64,000 nt of DNA from Desulfoluna limicola (GTDB taxonomy: Bacteria > Desulfobacterota > Desulfobacteria > Desulfobacterales > Desulfolunaceae): assembly GCF_021654575.1 (NCBI RefSeq), contig NZ_AP024488.1, forward strand, positions 4,983,501 through 5,047,500, read 5' to 3'. A model generated the notes under the pieces. It was not told the origin of the DNA, searched no databases, and was given only the letters and a program-made list of their open reading frames with translations. The position numbers and the translations under genes are program-made. Below, piece after piece: positions 35,836 to 45,258 of this stretch (position 1 is its first letter; every line of letters starts with the position of its first letter).

Positions 35836-36597
35836 TCAGAAATGTTCTTTTGCCCGGTCCCACATGGCGTCTACGTCGGCAGAGCGACTCCGGTCGGGGA
35901 GCTCCCCCTTTTCAGCCAGCAGCTTTTCCATGAGGCGGTAGCGCTTTTCAAACTTGGCCACGGAAGAGGAAAGGGCGGAATCGGCATCAATGCCGGCAAA
36001 ACGGGCCACATTGACCAGGGTAAAGAGGAGGTCGCCGAACTCTAAGGAGGCGGCCTTTTTATCGCCAGAGGCAAGGGCCTCGTTGAACTCCCCCCACTCC
36101 TCGTTTACTTTTTCCATGACCCCGTCCATGTCGTCCCAGTCAAACCCTGCTTCGGCGGTGACCCTTGAGACGTCCCGGGCCCTCATGAGGGGAGGCGTTC
36201 CCGACGTCACGGTGTCCAGGAGAGAGGCGTGCTTTTCCGCCTTTTCCTCCTCTTTGATCTTTGCCCAGTGGGTTTTCACCTCATCCACGGTATCGGCGGT
36301 TTCGTCACCGAAGACATGGGGGTGGCGGCGGATCATTTTGAGTCGGTTGGCGTGAGCCACCTCGGAAAAGGAGAGGCCATGGGCCTCTTCAAGGAGATGG
36401 ATGAGAAACACCATCTGAAACCAGGTGTCTCCCAGCTCGTCAGCCATCTCCTGGCTGTCCCCGCCGTGAATCGCCTCCTGGAGCTCATAGGCCTCTTCAA
36501 TGAGGTAGCGCACCATGGATACAGGGGTCTGCTTTTTGTCCCAGGGGCAGCCGTTTTCGGCCCTGAGGCGTTTGATGAGTTCTCGTGTTTCGTTCAC
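35836..36597 (-). CDS. mazG: Nucleoside triphosphate pyrophosphohydrolase MazG
   Basis: A 253-aa all-helical NTP pyrophosphatase that removes aberrant or excess nucleotides. Two MazG domains are visible: the first with LRAENGCPWDKKQTP and EEAYELQEAIHGG then EMADELGD, the second with EEWGEFNEALASGD then LEFGDLLFTLVNVARF, each with the ExxE-x(12)-ExxD metal motif. I start at a GTG (36597) preceded by AAAGGT; in-frame Met codons farther upstream are in repeat-derived sequence. A terminator-like hairpin sits right before this start. Its position before hisHF suggests cotranscription. Confidence 0.9.
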   Translation of the reverse strand: MNETRELIKRLRAENGCPWDKKQTPVSMVRYLIEEAYELQEAIHGGDSQEMADELGDTWFQMVFLIHLLEEAHGLSFSEVAHANRLKMIRRHPHVFGDETADTVDEVKTHWAKIKEEEKAEKHASLLDTVTSGTPPLMRARDVSRVTAEAGFDWDDMDGVMEKVNEEWGEFNEALASGDKKAASLEFGDLLFTLVNVARFAGIDADSALSSSVAKFEKRYRLMEKLLAEKGELPDRSRSADVDAMWDRAKEHF

Positions 36598-36610
36598 GGG
36601 GCCGACCTTT

Positions 36611-36643
36611 TTAATAAAAAAGGCCCTGCCGGAGAGCAGGGCT
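36611..36643 (-). terminator. Terminator-like hairpin immediately upstream of mazG
   Basis: On the minus strand GCCCTGC-TCTCC-GGCAGGGC is followed by TTTTTTATT. It ends about 14 bases before the mazG GTG, leaving almost no room for a promoter in between. It may end the cvpA transcript or attenuate mazG. Confidence 0.65.
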
Positions 36644-36681
36644 GAAGTGGGAGCGGAGCTCACCATGATTGTTGAAAAGAA

Positions 36682-36853
36682 GCCTCCGGCGGCAAGATGT
36701 GCCACCTTGAAAGCAGGTTACGGTTGCTCTTTGACCCTCGTTCTTCGGGACAAATCACCTCCGCCCTTGATACGCTCACTATCTAAGGACCCTTTTTTAA
36801 ACCTGTTTGTCAAGCTTTTCAAACGTTTGCTCCCCGGCAGGGCCGCCGGGGGC
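36682..36853. repeat. Intergenic palindromic element (type 1 left, type 2 right)
   Basis: Left cap GCCTCCGGCGGC at 36682, imperfect AAGATGTGCCACCTT hairpin, a decayed long hairpin around CCCTCGTTCTTCGGG, then the type 2 module (ACCTGTTTGTC, AACGTTTGC, CCCCGGCAGGGCCGCCGGGGGC) and a CTGAATAGTT junction on the right. Confidence 0.75.
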
Positions 36854-36911
36854 ACACGCTGAATAGTTGCGGGCCTGTTCATCGTTCTTCAGGGTGTTGC
36901 ACCGGAGTCCA

Positions 36912-37439
36912 TCAGAGGTGCTGGCCCCATTTTTTTCGGGCGTAATCGATCTTGGTGTTGAACTGCTTCCTCAAGTCCTTGGACGCAAAGCTTGAAAGGG
37001 CTTCGGAGACGACAGTGACGTAAGGCGCTGTCTTGGAATCCCGAATCAGGGGGCTCCCCTTGTCGAGGAAGGTGGCAAAAACCATCAGAAGCACCGCAGA
37101 GATCAGGATGCCTTTCACCAGGCCGAACCCTGCTCCGCAGAGACGGTCCACCCAGCCGAGGAACACCACCTTCAACAGGTATTTGGTGAGGACACCCAGG
37201 GCGGACACGGCGGCAAAGACAACACCGAAGATGATCAGAAAGCTGACGATGTTCAGCCAGGCGGTGGAGTCGATGAAGGTGCTGAGTTGTCGGGCGAGCA
37301 GGGGATAATAGGTGTAGGCGGCGAAAAAGCCACCGAAGACCCCGATGATGGCGGAGGCCTCTTTGACAATACCCCGAAAGGCTCCCCGGATCAGGCAGAA
37401 GGCGATAACGATGCAAAACGTGATATCAAGTGGATTCAT
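36912..37439 (-). CDS. cvpA: CvpA-family membrane protein
   Basis: A 175-aa inner-membrane protein of the CvpA (colicin V production) family, whose exact function is not settled. Four hydrophobic helices are seen: DITFCIVIAFCLIRGAFRG, EASAIIGVFGGFFAAYTYYP, WLNIVSFLIIFGVVFAAVSA and FGLVKGILISAVLLMVFATF. The LIRGAFRGIVKE loop after helix 1 is the family signature. A cytosolic basic tail ends it. It is upstream of mazG-hisHF but separated by a repeat element and a terminator-like hairpin. Confidence 0.9.
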   Translation of the reverse strand: MNPLDITFCIVIAFCLIRGAFRGIVKEASAIIGVFGGFFAAYTYYPLLARQLSTFIDSTAWLNIVSFLIIFGVVFAAVSALGVLTKYLLKVVFLGWVDRLCGAGFGLVKGILISAVLLMVFATFLDKGSPLIRDSKTAPYVTVVSEALSSFASKDLRKQFNTKIDYARKKWGQHL

Positions 37440-37840
37440 TGATGGGCCTCCATGGTGAGCTGAGCCTGGAAAAACGGGTTGAACGCTTCGAATGCCACGT
37501 CACGGTGTGTTCCCCACACCGGTCAAACAGCTTGATTAACAGAAGCCAAGCGGGCGAGTCAAGGCATTTTTCTATGGTTTAGAGGGGGTTACGTTTCGGT
37601 TTGCATTCGGTAAATCATGTGTGCTAAGAATGCATAACTGTCAAAATGACTTTCACTCTCAGGCAGATACCCCTGAACCTGTGACTCTGAGGGGATCCGG
37701 TGGGCCGCTCGCTTATGGTTATGCGACGGTGCCACCGTCTTTGGTTTTTCCCCCTTGTATCCGGGATTCAGGCAACATATTAGGAACCGCCCGCCATTAT
37801 GTAACGTAACGGAAAGGGTGGGTACCACGAAGGCATATAC
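37440..37840. other. Divergent intergenic region between cvpA and phoH
   Basis: A 401-base gap with promoters expected in both directions. I see no ORF, repeat-family member or clear terminator. Confidence 0.35.
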
Positions 37841-38839
37841 ATGCAAGGAAATTCGGAGAACAGCACGAGCGAGTTGTCGTTTTCAAACAACACGCACGCA
37901 ATGCAGCTGTTCGGTGAGAAGAATCGCCATCTCACCAAAATTGCAGACGCTCTGGCCATTACCATCCAGGCCCGCGGCAACAAGGTGACCCTGCAGGGGG
38001 ATGAGGCTGCCCGTAACGTGGCAACCACCCTGCTGAACCAGCTTTATTCCCTTGTGAAAGAGGGGCTGCCACTCTACCCCAGCGACATCGATCACGCCAT
38101 CAAGGCGGTGAGCGGTGATCCCACGGTGAACCTGAAGGCCATTTTCATGGACACGGTCTTCATTACCGCCACCAAACGTCCCATTACACCCAAGAGTTTG
38201 AATCAGAAGGCGTACATCGACGCCATTCGAGGGAACGATATTGTGTTCGGCATCGGCCCTGCCGGCACCGGAAAGACCTACCTCGCCATGGCCATGGCCG
38301 TGGCCGCCCTGATCGGAGGGAAGGTGAACCGCATCATCCTGACGCGCCCTGCCGTCGAGGCGGGTGAGTCCCTGGGCTTTTTGCCGGGAGATCTCGCGGA
38401 TAAGGTTGACCCTTACCTTCGTCCCCTCTACGACGCTCTCCATGACATGCTGCGCTATGAAAAGGTGACGGAGCTGATGGAGCAGGGGGCCATTGAGGTG
38501 GCTCCCCTGGCATTTATGCGGGGACGGACCCTGAACAATGCCTTTATCATCCTGGACGAGGCGCAGAACACCACCTCCGAACAGATGAAGATGTTTCTGA
38601 CCCGCATCGGGTTTAACTCCAAAGCGGTCATCACCGGTGACGTGACCCAGGTGGATCTTCCCTCCGGCAAAATACCGGGGCTTAAAGAAGCCCATGGTAT
38701 TTTGACGGGGATCCGCGGCATCTCCTTTGTGGAATTCTCAAAGGAAGATGTGGTTCGCCACAAGCTGGTGATGAAGATTATCTCGGCCTATGAGAAGAAC
38801 GACCTGACCAAACGCAGACGTGCGGAACAGGCACTTTAA
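37841..38839 (+). CDS. PhoH-family ATPase
   Basis: A 332-aa PhoH-like NTPase, in the place usually taken by ybeZ. The N-terminal part (residues 20-100) is a KH-like RNA-binding region (ADALAITIQARGNKVTLQGD). Walker A is GPAGTGKTYLAMA near residues 140-152, Walker B AFIILDEAQN, followed by the helicase-like TRIGFNSKAVITGDVTQVD. The phoH-pgpH-ybeY order is a conserved cluster linked to rRNA processing and ribosome quality control. pgpH starts 17 bases downstream. Confidence 0.94.
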   Translation: MQGNSENSTSELSFSNNTHAMQLFGEKNRHLTKIADALAITIQARGNKVTLQGDEAARNVATTLLNQLYSLVKEGLPLYPSDIDHAIKAVSGDPTVNLKAIFMDTVFITATKRPITPKSLNQKAYIDAIRGNDIVFGIGPAGTGKTYLAMAMAVAALIGGKVNRIILTRPAVEAGESLGFLPGDLADKVDPYLRPLYDALHDMLRYEKVTELMEQGAIEVAPLAFMRGRTLNNAFIILDEAQNTTSEQMKMFLTRIGFNSKAVITGDVTQVDLPSGKIPGLKEAHGILTGIRGISFVEFSKEDVVRHKLVMKIISAYEKNDLTKRRRAEQAL

Positions 38840-38856
38840 GAGGCATACGACACAAG

Positions 38857-41286
38857 ATGAATCTTCCCTCTGAGAAGCGGCTCCCATTTCGCGAGTCGGT
38901 CCGTGCATTTCTTGCCACGAGCAACAATGTTCTCTGGACCCTTCTGGCTGTTATCACGCTCCTTTTTACACTCGTTATCTACCCCAACCTCTCTGTCACC
39001 AAGTTCTCCTACACCGTGGGAGACATCGCCGAAAAAAACATCAAGGCACCCCGGGATTTCTTTATCCAGGACGACGCCGCCACCGTGGGGAGTCGCAAGC
39101 TGGCCCTACGCTCGGTGCTTCCCGTCTATGATAACAACACGGAAATGGTGGCACGGCAGGTGGCCAACGTACGAAGTGCCTTCTCCACGTTTCGGGCAAT
39201 TCTGACCCAGCCTCCGGTGCCTCCGCCACCGAAGCCCTCCCTGGAAACAGGGCTTGACCCCTCCCCTGCCGCCACGCCCATGGACGAGGTGTGGCTGAGA
39301 AAGCAAGAGTTTGAGGACAAAGTCGGGATAGAGGTAAGCCGGGGTGCTTTTCAGGTTCTTGAAAAACACCTCTTCTCAAAAAAGATCGAGAACCTTATTT
39401 GCCAGATCTATACCGAGATCATGAACAATGGCGTGGTGGCCAACAAGGAGCTGCTTCTTCGCCAGGGCGACCGGGGCATTACCCTTCGTACCCTGGACGG
39501 CAAAGAGGAGTCCATTGCCAAAAACCTCAAAGCCTATTACGGCCTGGAGCAGGCCCAGACCATGGTTCGCATTGTGGCGGACCCCCTCTTTAAAAAAGAG
39601 GGGACGGTTGTGGACTACAACGCCCTGAACCTCATCGTGGACTTCACCCAGCGCATGCTTCAGCCCAATGTGACGTTGAATGGCAGCGAGACGGAGATCC
39701 GTGCCCAAAGGGCTGCCGAAGAGGTGAAGCCCGTTCTCTTTAAGGTCAAAGTGGGGGAGATGATCCTCCGGGAAGGGGAGCGGGTCACCGAGTTGCAGCT
39801 GGTGAAGCTCAAGGAACTGCAGACCCAGACGAAAAACCGGCACCTCTTTTCCCGGAACATCGGCGCGGCCATGGTGACGGCTCTTTTTCTCATCATCGCG
39901 TTTCTGGTGCACTACACCCCGAAGAACGAAGAGGTCAGCGACCGCAACAAGAACATGCTTTTTCTGACCACGGTTCTCGTCACCTTTCTCTTCATCGCCA
40001 AGGTCTCTCTGTCGGTGCCGGGGGTGATCGGGGCAACGGTGGAGTTTGACATTCAGGAGACCTCGGTCTACTTCGGCATGCCCGTGGCGGCCGGAGCCAT
40101 GGCCGTCTGCCTTTTTCTGGGCATGGAGGCGGCCCTGTTCTTCTCCATTGTCTTTGCCGCCCTGGTGACCCTGGTTTTTGCCAATCAGTTTCCCATTTTC
40201 ATCTATATCTTCCTGAGCTCTGCCATGGCGGCTTACTGGATGCGAAGTTGCAGGGAGCGCAAGGTGTTCATCAAGGCGGGCGCCAAGCTGGGGATTCTCA
40301 ATGTTGCCCTTGCCACGGCCGTGACCACCTATGCCAGCGATATCTCTGTGGAGATCTTTCTCTGGAGCGGGCTCTTCGCCTTCACCGGCGGCATCGCTTC
40401 AGGCATTGTGACAGCGGGTATTGCCCCGCTTCTGGAGATGCTCTTTGATTACACCACAGACATCAAGCTGCTTGAGCTGGCCAACTTGGATCAGCCCATT
40501 TTAAGGCGTCTCATGATCGAGGCGCCGGGCACCTACAACCACAGCGTGATTGTGGGGACCCTGGCCGATGCCGTGGCAGGGGAAATCGGGGCCAACCCCC
40601 TTCTTGCACGGGTGTGTGGCTATTATCATGATATCGGCAAGATCGAGAAAGCGCAGTATTTCATTGAAAACCAGAAGGACGGCAAGAACCGCCACGACAA
40701 GCTGGCCCCGTCCATGAGTGCCCTGATTCTGACCGGGCACGTGAAGTCCGGGCTTGAGATCGCCAGGAAGTACCGCCTGGGCCAGACCATCATGGACACC
40801 ATTCAGCAGCACCATGGCACCAGCATCATCGAGTATTTCTACGAGAAGGCCAAAGCCCAGAAAGAGGACAGCGAAGAGACGGTGAACCCCGATGACTTCC
40901 GCTACCCCGGGCCCAAGCCCCAGACCGTGGAGGCCGCCATTGTCATGATGTCCGATGTACTGGAGGCGGCCACTCGGACCCTGGACAACCCCACTCCGGC
41001 GCGGATTCAGGGGTTGGTTCAGACCCTGATCAACAAGATCTTCGCCTCCGGCCAGCTCGACTATTGTGAGATCACCCTGAAAGACCTCCACATCATGGCC
41101 AAACGGTTTAACGTGGTCTTAAGTGGCATCCACCACCACCGCATCAAATACCCCGAAAGATCGGGAAATGGACAAAAGGCAAAAAATGGAGATTCAAGTC
41201 GACAATCGGCAGGAGAGGCACCCGGTCCCTCAGAACGCGATACAGGAGAAAGGGAAAGTCATCTTAAGCGCCTTGGCATTACATGA
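38857..41286 (+). CDS. 7TM-HD phosphohydrolase (PgpH-like, HDIG domain)
   Basis: An 809-aa membrane HD protein. One N-terminal helix (NVLWTLLAVITLLFTLVIY) leads to a large extracytoplasmic region (about 50-335, the 7TMR-HDED part). Seven or so membrane helices lie at about 335-535, then a cytosolic HD phosphohydrolase. The metal motif is TYNHSVIVGTLADA then CGYYHDIGKIEKAQYF. In Listeria, PgpH of this architecture hydrolyses cyclic di-AMP; the nucleotide used here is not shown. The C-terminal tail (after the HD domain) is polar and overlaps the ybeY start by about 100 bases. Confidence 0.93.
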   Translation: MNLPSEKRLPFRESVRAFLATSNNVLWTLLAVITLLFTLVIYPNLSVTKFSYTVGDIAEKNIKAPRDFFIQDDAATVGSRKLALRSVLPVYDNNTEMVARQVANVRSAFSTFRAILTQPPVPPPPKPSLETGLDPSPAATPMDEVWLRKQEFEDKVGIEVSRGAFQVLEKHLFSKKIENLICQIYTEIMNNGVVANKELLLRQGDRGITLRTLDGKEESIAKNLKAYYGLEQAQTMVRIVADPLFKKEGTVVDYNALNLIVDFTQRMLQPNVTLNGSETEIRAQRAAEEVKPVLFKVKVGEMILREGERVTELQLVKLKELQTQTKNRHLFSRNIGAAMVTALFLIIAFLVHYTPKNEEVSDRNKNMLFLTTVLVTFLFIAKVSLSVPGVIGATVEFDIQETSVYFGMPVAAGAMAVCLFLGMEAALFFSIVFAALVTLVFANQFPIFIYIFLSSAMAAYWMRSCRERKVFIKAGAKLGILNVALATAVTTYASDISVEIFLWSGLFAFTGGIASGIVTAGIAPLLEMLFDYTTDIKLLELANLDQPILRRLMIEAPGTYNHSVIVGTLADAVAGEIGANPLLARVCGYYHDIGKIEKAQYFIENQKDGKNRHDKLAPSMSALILTGHVKSGLEIARKYRLGQTIMDTIQQHHGTSIIEYFYEKAKAQKEDSEETVNPDDFRYPGPKPQTVEAAIVMMSDVLEAATRTLDNPTPARIQGLVQTLINKIFASGQLDYCEITLKDLHIMAKRFNVVLSGIHHHRIKYPERSGNGQKAKNGDSSRQSAGEAPGPSERDTGERESHLKRLGIT

Positions 41287-41641
41287 TCGGGAACTCTCCC
41301 TCTCCTTCGTGGGTGATGCCGAAATGCTGGAGATCAACAGCCAGTACCGAGGAAAGGATGCCACGACAAACGTTCTCTCCTTTGCCATGGATGATGGCGA
41401 CTCCACCTTTGTCTCTCCGCTGTTGGGGGACGTGATCATCTCCTGTGATACGGCGGCCCGAGAGGCCATTGAACGGGGCGTGAGCCTCGATCAGCGATAC
41501 AGTCAGCTTCTGGTTCATGGCATCCTTCATCTCGCAGGCTACGACCACGAGCTGGGGGAAGAGGAAGAGGAGGCGATGGCGGAGAAGAGCATCGAACTCC
41601 TTCGCCTCATCGAACCGGATGCGGACCTGGACTATTTTTGA
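41186..41641 (+). CDS. ybeY: Endoribonuclease YbeY
   Basis: A 151-aa zinc endoribonuclease needed for 16S rRNA 3'-end maturation. The zinc motif is HGILHLAGYDH (three His), preceded by LGDVIISCDTA and TNVLSFAMDD. The start is uncertain: ATG 41186 follows AAAAGG and gives the usual length, and ATG 41168 is an alternative. Either way the gene begins inside the pgpH coding region in another frame, an overlap of about 100 bases, which implies translational coupling. Confidence 0.94.
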   Translation: MEIQVDNRQERHPVPQNAIQEKGKVILSALALHDRELSLSFVGDAEMLEINSQYRGKDATTNVLSFAMDDGDSTFVSPLLGDVIISCDTAAREAIERGVSLDQRYSQLLVHGILHLAGYDHELGEEEEEAMAEKSIELLRLIEPDADLDYF

Positions 41642-41693
41642 TCCGCACCTTTCATTCTGCATGAACGTCATCTTGACCAAATCGGTCAAGGCA

Positions 41694-41719
41694 GGGGCTC
41701 CTTTTTGGGGCCCTTTTTT
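41694..41719 (+). terminator. Terminator after ybeY
   Basis: GGGGCTCC-TTTTT-GGGGCCC (one G-T pair) is followed by six T. Confidence 0.7.
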
Positions 41720-41777
41720 ATTGGAGGAATCGGAGTGTCCCTATCAATTCGGCTTTTGGCAGAGAACCGCCTTTGTC

Positions 41778-41819
41778 GCAACCTGGGGTCCAGGGGATCA
41801 TCCCCTGGCCGCCGGAGGC
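41778..41819. repeat. Intergenic palindromic element, type 4 half
   Basis: GCAACCTGGGGTCCAGGGGA leads into TCATCCCCTGG and the right cap GCCGCCGGAGGC ending at 41819. No left cap is seen, so this is a solo end. The gap 41820-42038 continues without a gene. Confidence 0.75.
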
Positions 41820-42038
41820 TTGCTTGTTTTTCATCAATCTTTTTCGTGTGTACCTCCTAAGATGATCAACAAGGCTTGATCCATCATAACCCCGGTGTTA
41901 GACTCCGAAAAAGAACCTGCGCGGACCGGTCTTCCCGGCCGCTTCACAGGGCCCGTTCATTCAATGGTCCGCCTTTCGCGCTGAATGCCTTCGGAGCCCT
42001 CATACACAACAAACCGATCCAATTTGGAGTGACACCCC

Positions 42039-42764
42039 ATGGCAGGACTTGCAGTCAATATCGATCATATCGCCACCATTCGCCAGGCCCGAAGGGCCAC
42101 GTACCCCGATCCCATCGCCGCAGCCCTCATGGCTGAAATGGCCGGAGCCGACGGCATTGTCGCCCACCTGAGAGAGGATCGACGCCATGTGCAGGACCGG
42201 GACATCCGCCTGCTTCGCCAGGTCATCCAGACCCGCTTTATCCTGGAGATGGCCGCCACCGAAGAGATGCTGGCCATTGCCCTCGATATCAAGCCCGAGC
42301 TGGTGACCCTGGTGCCTGAAAAACGCGAAGAAGTGACCACCGAAGGCGGCCTCGACCTTCTCTCCCAGAAGGCCCACATCATCGACGCCATCAAAGAGCT
42401 CCAGGCGGGGGATATCCCCGTGAGCATCTTCATCGACCCCGACCTCGATCAGATCCGTGCCGCCAAAGAGGTGGGTGCCGATTTTATCGAGATCCACACC
42501 GGCGCCTTCTGCGACGCCGAAACCGATGTGGAAAAACGCGAAGAGCTGGATCGCATCAAAGCCGCCGCCAAACTCGGTCATGAGCTGGGCCTCGGTGTCA
42601 ACGCCGGTCACGGCATCAACTACGATTCGGTAAAAGCCTTCAAAGAAGTCCCCGAAATAGACGAGTACAGCATCGGCCACAGCATCATCGCCCGCGCTTC
42701 CATGGTCGGCATGGACCAGGCCGTCCGCGATATGGCCCAGCTGGTGAAAGAGCTGCACAGCTAA
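42039..42764 (+). CDS. pdxJ: Pyridoxine 5'-phosphate synthase PdxJ
   Basis: A 241-aa TIM-barrel enzyme that condenses 1-deoxyxylulose 5-phosphate with 3-amino-2-oxopropyl phosphate in vitamin B6 synthesis. Signatures: AVNIDHIATIRQARR at the N-terminus (Asn and catalytic His), HLREDRRHVQDRDI with its substrate His/Arg, PEKREEVTTEGGLD with the catalytic Glu, and NAGHGINYDSV for phosphate binding. Full length, with no pdxA partner nearby. It is followed by a repeat element 13 bases after the stop. Confidence 0.97.
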   Translation: MAGLAVNIDHIATIRQARRATYPDPIAAALMAEMAGADGIVAHLREDRRHVQDRDIRLLRQVIQTRFILEMAATEEMLAIALDIKPELVTLVPEKREEVTTEGGLDLLSQKAHIIDAIKELQAGDIPVSIFIDPDLDQIRAAKEVGADFIEIHTGAFCDAETDVEKREELDRIKAAAKLGHELGLGVNAGHGINYDSVKAFKEVPEIDEYSIGHSIIARASMVGMDQAVRDMAQLVKELHS

Positions 42765-42777
42765 GCACAAAAAGCAT

Positions 42778-43211
42778 GCCTCCGGCGGCGAGGTGAGCCA
42801 CCTCGAAAGCTGATTGCCATAGCGCTTTACCCCTCGTTCCTCGGGGCAAAGCGCTATGGCGTTTGCCTCGGGCTTCGCCCGACGATAGAGCTGAGGGTGT
42901 GCAAATGTCTTCACTCGTTTCAATATAGGGCAGTGATGCTGTGGGAGCATTCATGCTGCATGGGACCTGTCAAAAGTGCGGCATGAACCGAGGTACTTCA
43001 TTTGGGCTTCTTCAGACGTGTCCACTCCTGAAATACACCCACGACACCGGCGTATTAACAACTTTCCGAAGTTTATGGTAATGCATGCAACACCACGCCG
43101 TTAGTGCCGGGCGCAGCCCGAGCCAAAGGCGGTTGCAATTGGGGCCGAGGAACGAGGCCACAAGTGCAAACGCAATATGCTTTCGAGGTGGCTCACCTCG
43201 CCGCCGGAGGC
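42778..43211. repeat. Intergenic palindromic element with long terminal inverted repeats
   Basis: This is the clearest copy. The left end (cap, GAGGTGAGCCACCTC, GAAAGC) and the right end are exact inverted copies over 33 bases, extended outside by AAAAGCAT/ATGCTTTT. The left long hairpin has 13-bp arms GCCATAGCGCTTT and AAAGCGCTATGGC around CCCCTCGTTCCTCGGGG, followed by CGGGCTTCGCCCG. The right half has CGGGCGCAGCCCG and a decayed long hairpin around GGCCGAGGAACGAGGCC. Confidence 0.9.
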
Positions 43212-43251
43212 ATGCTTTTAACCCGTCTTTCACCATAGAAGGCAAGAGACC

Positions 43252-44841
43252 ATGCAGCTGGCCACAGCAACGCAGATGCAGGAAATTGACAGGCGAACCA
43301 TCCAGGACGTCGGGATACCCGGGCGTGTGCTGATGGAGAGTGCGGGGCGCGGGTGCGTGTCGGCGCTTTATAGGCTTGCGGGGGGGAAGCCCCTGACGCA
43401 GGTGGTTGTGGTGGCTGGTCGGGGGAACAACGGCGGGGACGGTTTTGTGGTGGCCCGCTACCTGGCGGAGCGCGGCATCGACGCCCCTGTTTTTGTGGTG
43501 GGGGGCGTCGGCGGGATTTCCGGAGACGCACTGGGGAACCTTGGGCTTCTCGAGGCCCTTGACGTCGCAGTGGCGGACCTGACCGAACCGTGTGACCTGG
43601 CCGCGTTGGAGAGCGCGTTGGCTCAATGCGGGATGGTGGTTGACGCGCTTTTCGGCACGGGGTTGCAGCGGGACGTAAAGGGGCTGTATGCGGATGTGGT
43701 GAAAGCCATCAATGCCTCGGGGCAGCCGGTGCTTGCCGTGGATATCCCTTCCGGGGTGTGTGCCGATACCGGCAGGGTGTTGGGGTGTGCTGTTGCGGCG
43801 GATGCCACGGTCACCTTCTGCAGGCCCAAACCGGGGCATTTTCTTTACCCCGGCAGGATGCACGCGGGGGACCTCTCCATCGTGGACATCGGCATTCCCG
43901 AGCGGGAAGTGGACCATGCGGAAGCAACCACGCGCCTGATTACCAGCCGAACCATCTCCCAGGCCGTCTCCGGGGTACGCCCCGATGCCCACAAGGGCAC
44001 CCGGGGCCACCTTGCCGTGGTGGCGGGGGCCCGAGGCAAGAGCGGAGCCGCCATTCTCGCCTCACAGGCGGCGGTGTGCGGCGGGGCCGGGCTGGTGACC
44101 ACGGCGCTTCCTCTGTGCATCAACACCCCTTTTGAATCCCGCTGTCTCGAGGCCATGAGCGTGCCGTTGCCCCATGACACGGATGGAAGTTTCCATGTGG
44201 GGTGTGGGGAGGCACTTCTTGAGCTTTTGCAGGGCAAGGATGCCGTGGCCGTGGGGCCGGGGCTGACGACCTCCAAAGGGGCCCTGGCGGCCCTTACCGC
44301 CATCATCGATTTTTCGGTGGTGCCCATGGTGCTGGATGCGGATGCCTTGAACCTGCTGGCTGAAAAGCCTGAGCTGATACGAGAGATCAAGGGAGAGGCG
44401 GTCATCACCCCCCACCCCAAAGAATTTTCCCGACTCACGGGACTCTCTGTCGCAGAGATTCAGGCCGACCGACTTCGGGCCGCCGCCTCCTTTGCGACGA
44501 AGTCCGGCCTTCACGTGGTTCTTAAAGGGGCGGGAACCGTGGTGGCCCACCCCGACGGGACCTGCAGCATCAACCCCACCGGGAATGCCCTTCTGGCCAC
44601 CGGAGGCACCGGTGATGTGCTCACCGGTCTTATCGGGGCCCTCCTTGCCCAGGGGTACCCCTGCAAAGAGGCCGCAGAGATCGGCGCTTACCTCCACGGT
44701 GAAGTGGCCAACCGCCTCACGGATGAAGGCCTTGAAACCGGCATGGCCGCATCCCGGCTCATTGACCTGTTGCCCGAGGTCCTCTCCGATGCGGCTCGAG
44801 GCACCCTTGCACCCCGCACGGCCGAGGGCTGGGTGATGTAA
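43252..44841 (+). CDS. nnr: Bifunctional NAD(P)H-hydrate epimerase / ADP-dependent dehydratase
   Basis: A 529-aa metabolite-repair enzyme that re-forms NAD(P)H from its hydrates. Residues 1-220 are the epimerase (NnrE/YjeF-N): AGRGNNGGDGFVVARYLAER, VDALFGTG and VLAVDIPSGVCADTG. Residues 230-525 are the dehydratase (NnrD, ribokinase-like): RGHLAVVAGARGKSGAAILA, VITPHPKEFSRLTG and the phosphate-binding NALLATGGTGDVLTG. Full length. tsaE follows about 420 bases later across a repeat element, a frequently seen gene order. Confidence 0.96.
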   Translation: MQLATATQMQEIDRRTIQDVGIPGRVLMESAGRGCVSALYRLAGGKPLTQVVVVAGRGNNGGDGFVVARYLAERGIDAPVFVVGGVGGISGDALGNLGLLEALDVAVADLTEPCDLAALESALAQCGMVVDALFGTGLQRDVKGLYADVVKAINASGQPVLAVDIPSGVCADTGRVLGCAVAADATVTFCRPKPGHFLYPGRMHAGDLSIVDIGIPEREVDHAEATTRLITSRTISQAVSGVRPDAHKGTRGHLAVVAGARGKSGAAILASQAAVCGGAGLVTTALPLCINTPFESRCLEAMSVPLPHDTDGSFHVGCGEALLELLQGKDAVAVGPGLTTSKGALAALTAIIDFSVVPMVLDADALNLLAEKPELIREIKGEAVITPHPKEFSRLTGLSVAEIQADRLRAAASFATKSGLHVVLKGAGTVVAHPDGTCSINPTGNALLATGGTGDVLTGLIGALLAQGYPCKEAAEIGAYLHGEVANRLTDEGLETGMAASRLIDLLPEVLSDAARGTLAPRTAEGWVM

Positions 44842-45158
44842 GCGAGGTGAGCCACCTCGAAAGCGGGTTCGCAAATGCTCCCAGCCCTCGTTTCCTCGGG
44901 CTGATCACATTTGCTGACGGGCTTCGCCCGTGAACAAGCATTGAGGTGAAGCTGCCTTCTTCGTGTAGCCCGAAGGGTGCTTTATGATCTTCGTGGTTTA
45001 TACATGTTTCATGACGGTTGTTGAGTTTGCCATGGTTTTGACAAACAGGTTATGCGGTTTGTTCAAGTGTATTTTGCGCGAATGAGCTTGACCCGAGGAA
45101 CGAGGGGCAAGATCATTCGCAACCAGCTTTCAAGGTGGCACACCTTGCCGCCGGAGGC
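44842..45158. repeat. Intergenic palindromic element (paired)
   Basis: The left cap is lost at the nnr stop, but GAGGTGAGCCACCTC and a long hairpin (arms GCAAATG/CATTTGC, core AGCCCTCGTTTCCTCGGGCT) remain, then ACGGGCTTCGCCCGT. The right half has GCGAATGA/TCATTCGC arms around CCCGAGGAACGAGGGG, a CAAGGTGGCACACCTTG hairpin and the cap GCCGCCGGAGGC. A type 2 fragment (GACAAACAGGT) lies in the middle. Confidence 0.85.
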
Positions 45159-45258
45159 TCGTTGTTAGTTCTTACGTTGACCTCAGAACCCGAGTCTGAA
45201 CCGTTACACCAATGCTTACTGAATTCTCCGGCCCTTACGGCCGGGAGTTGGAAAAGAT

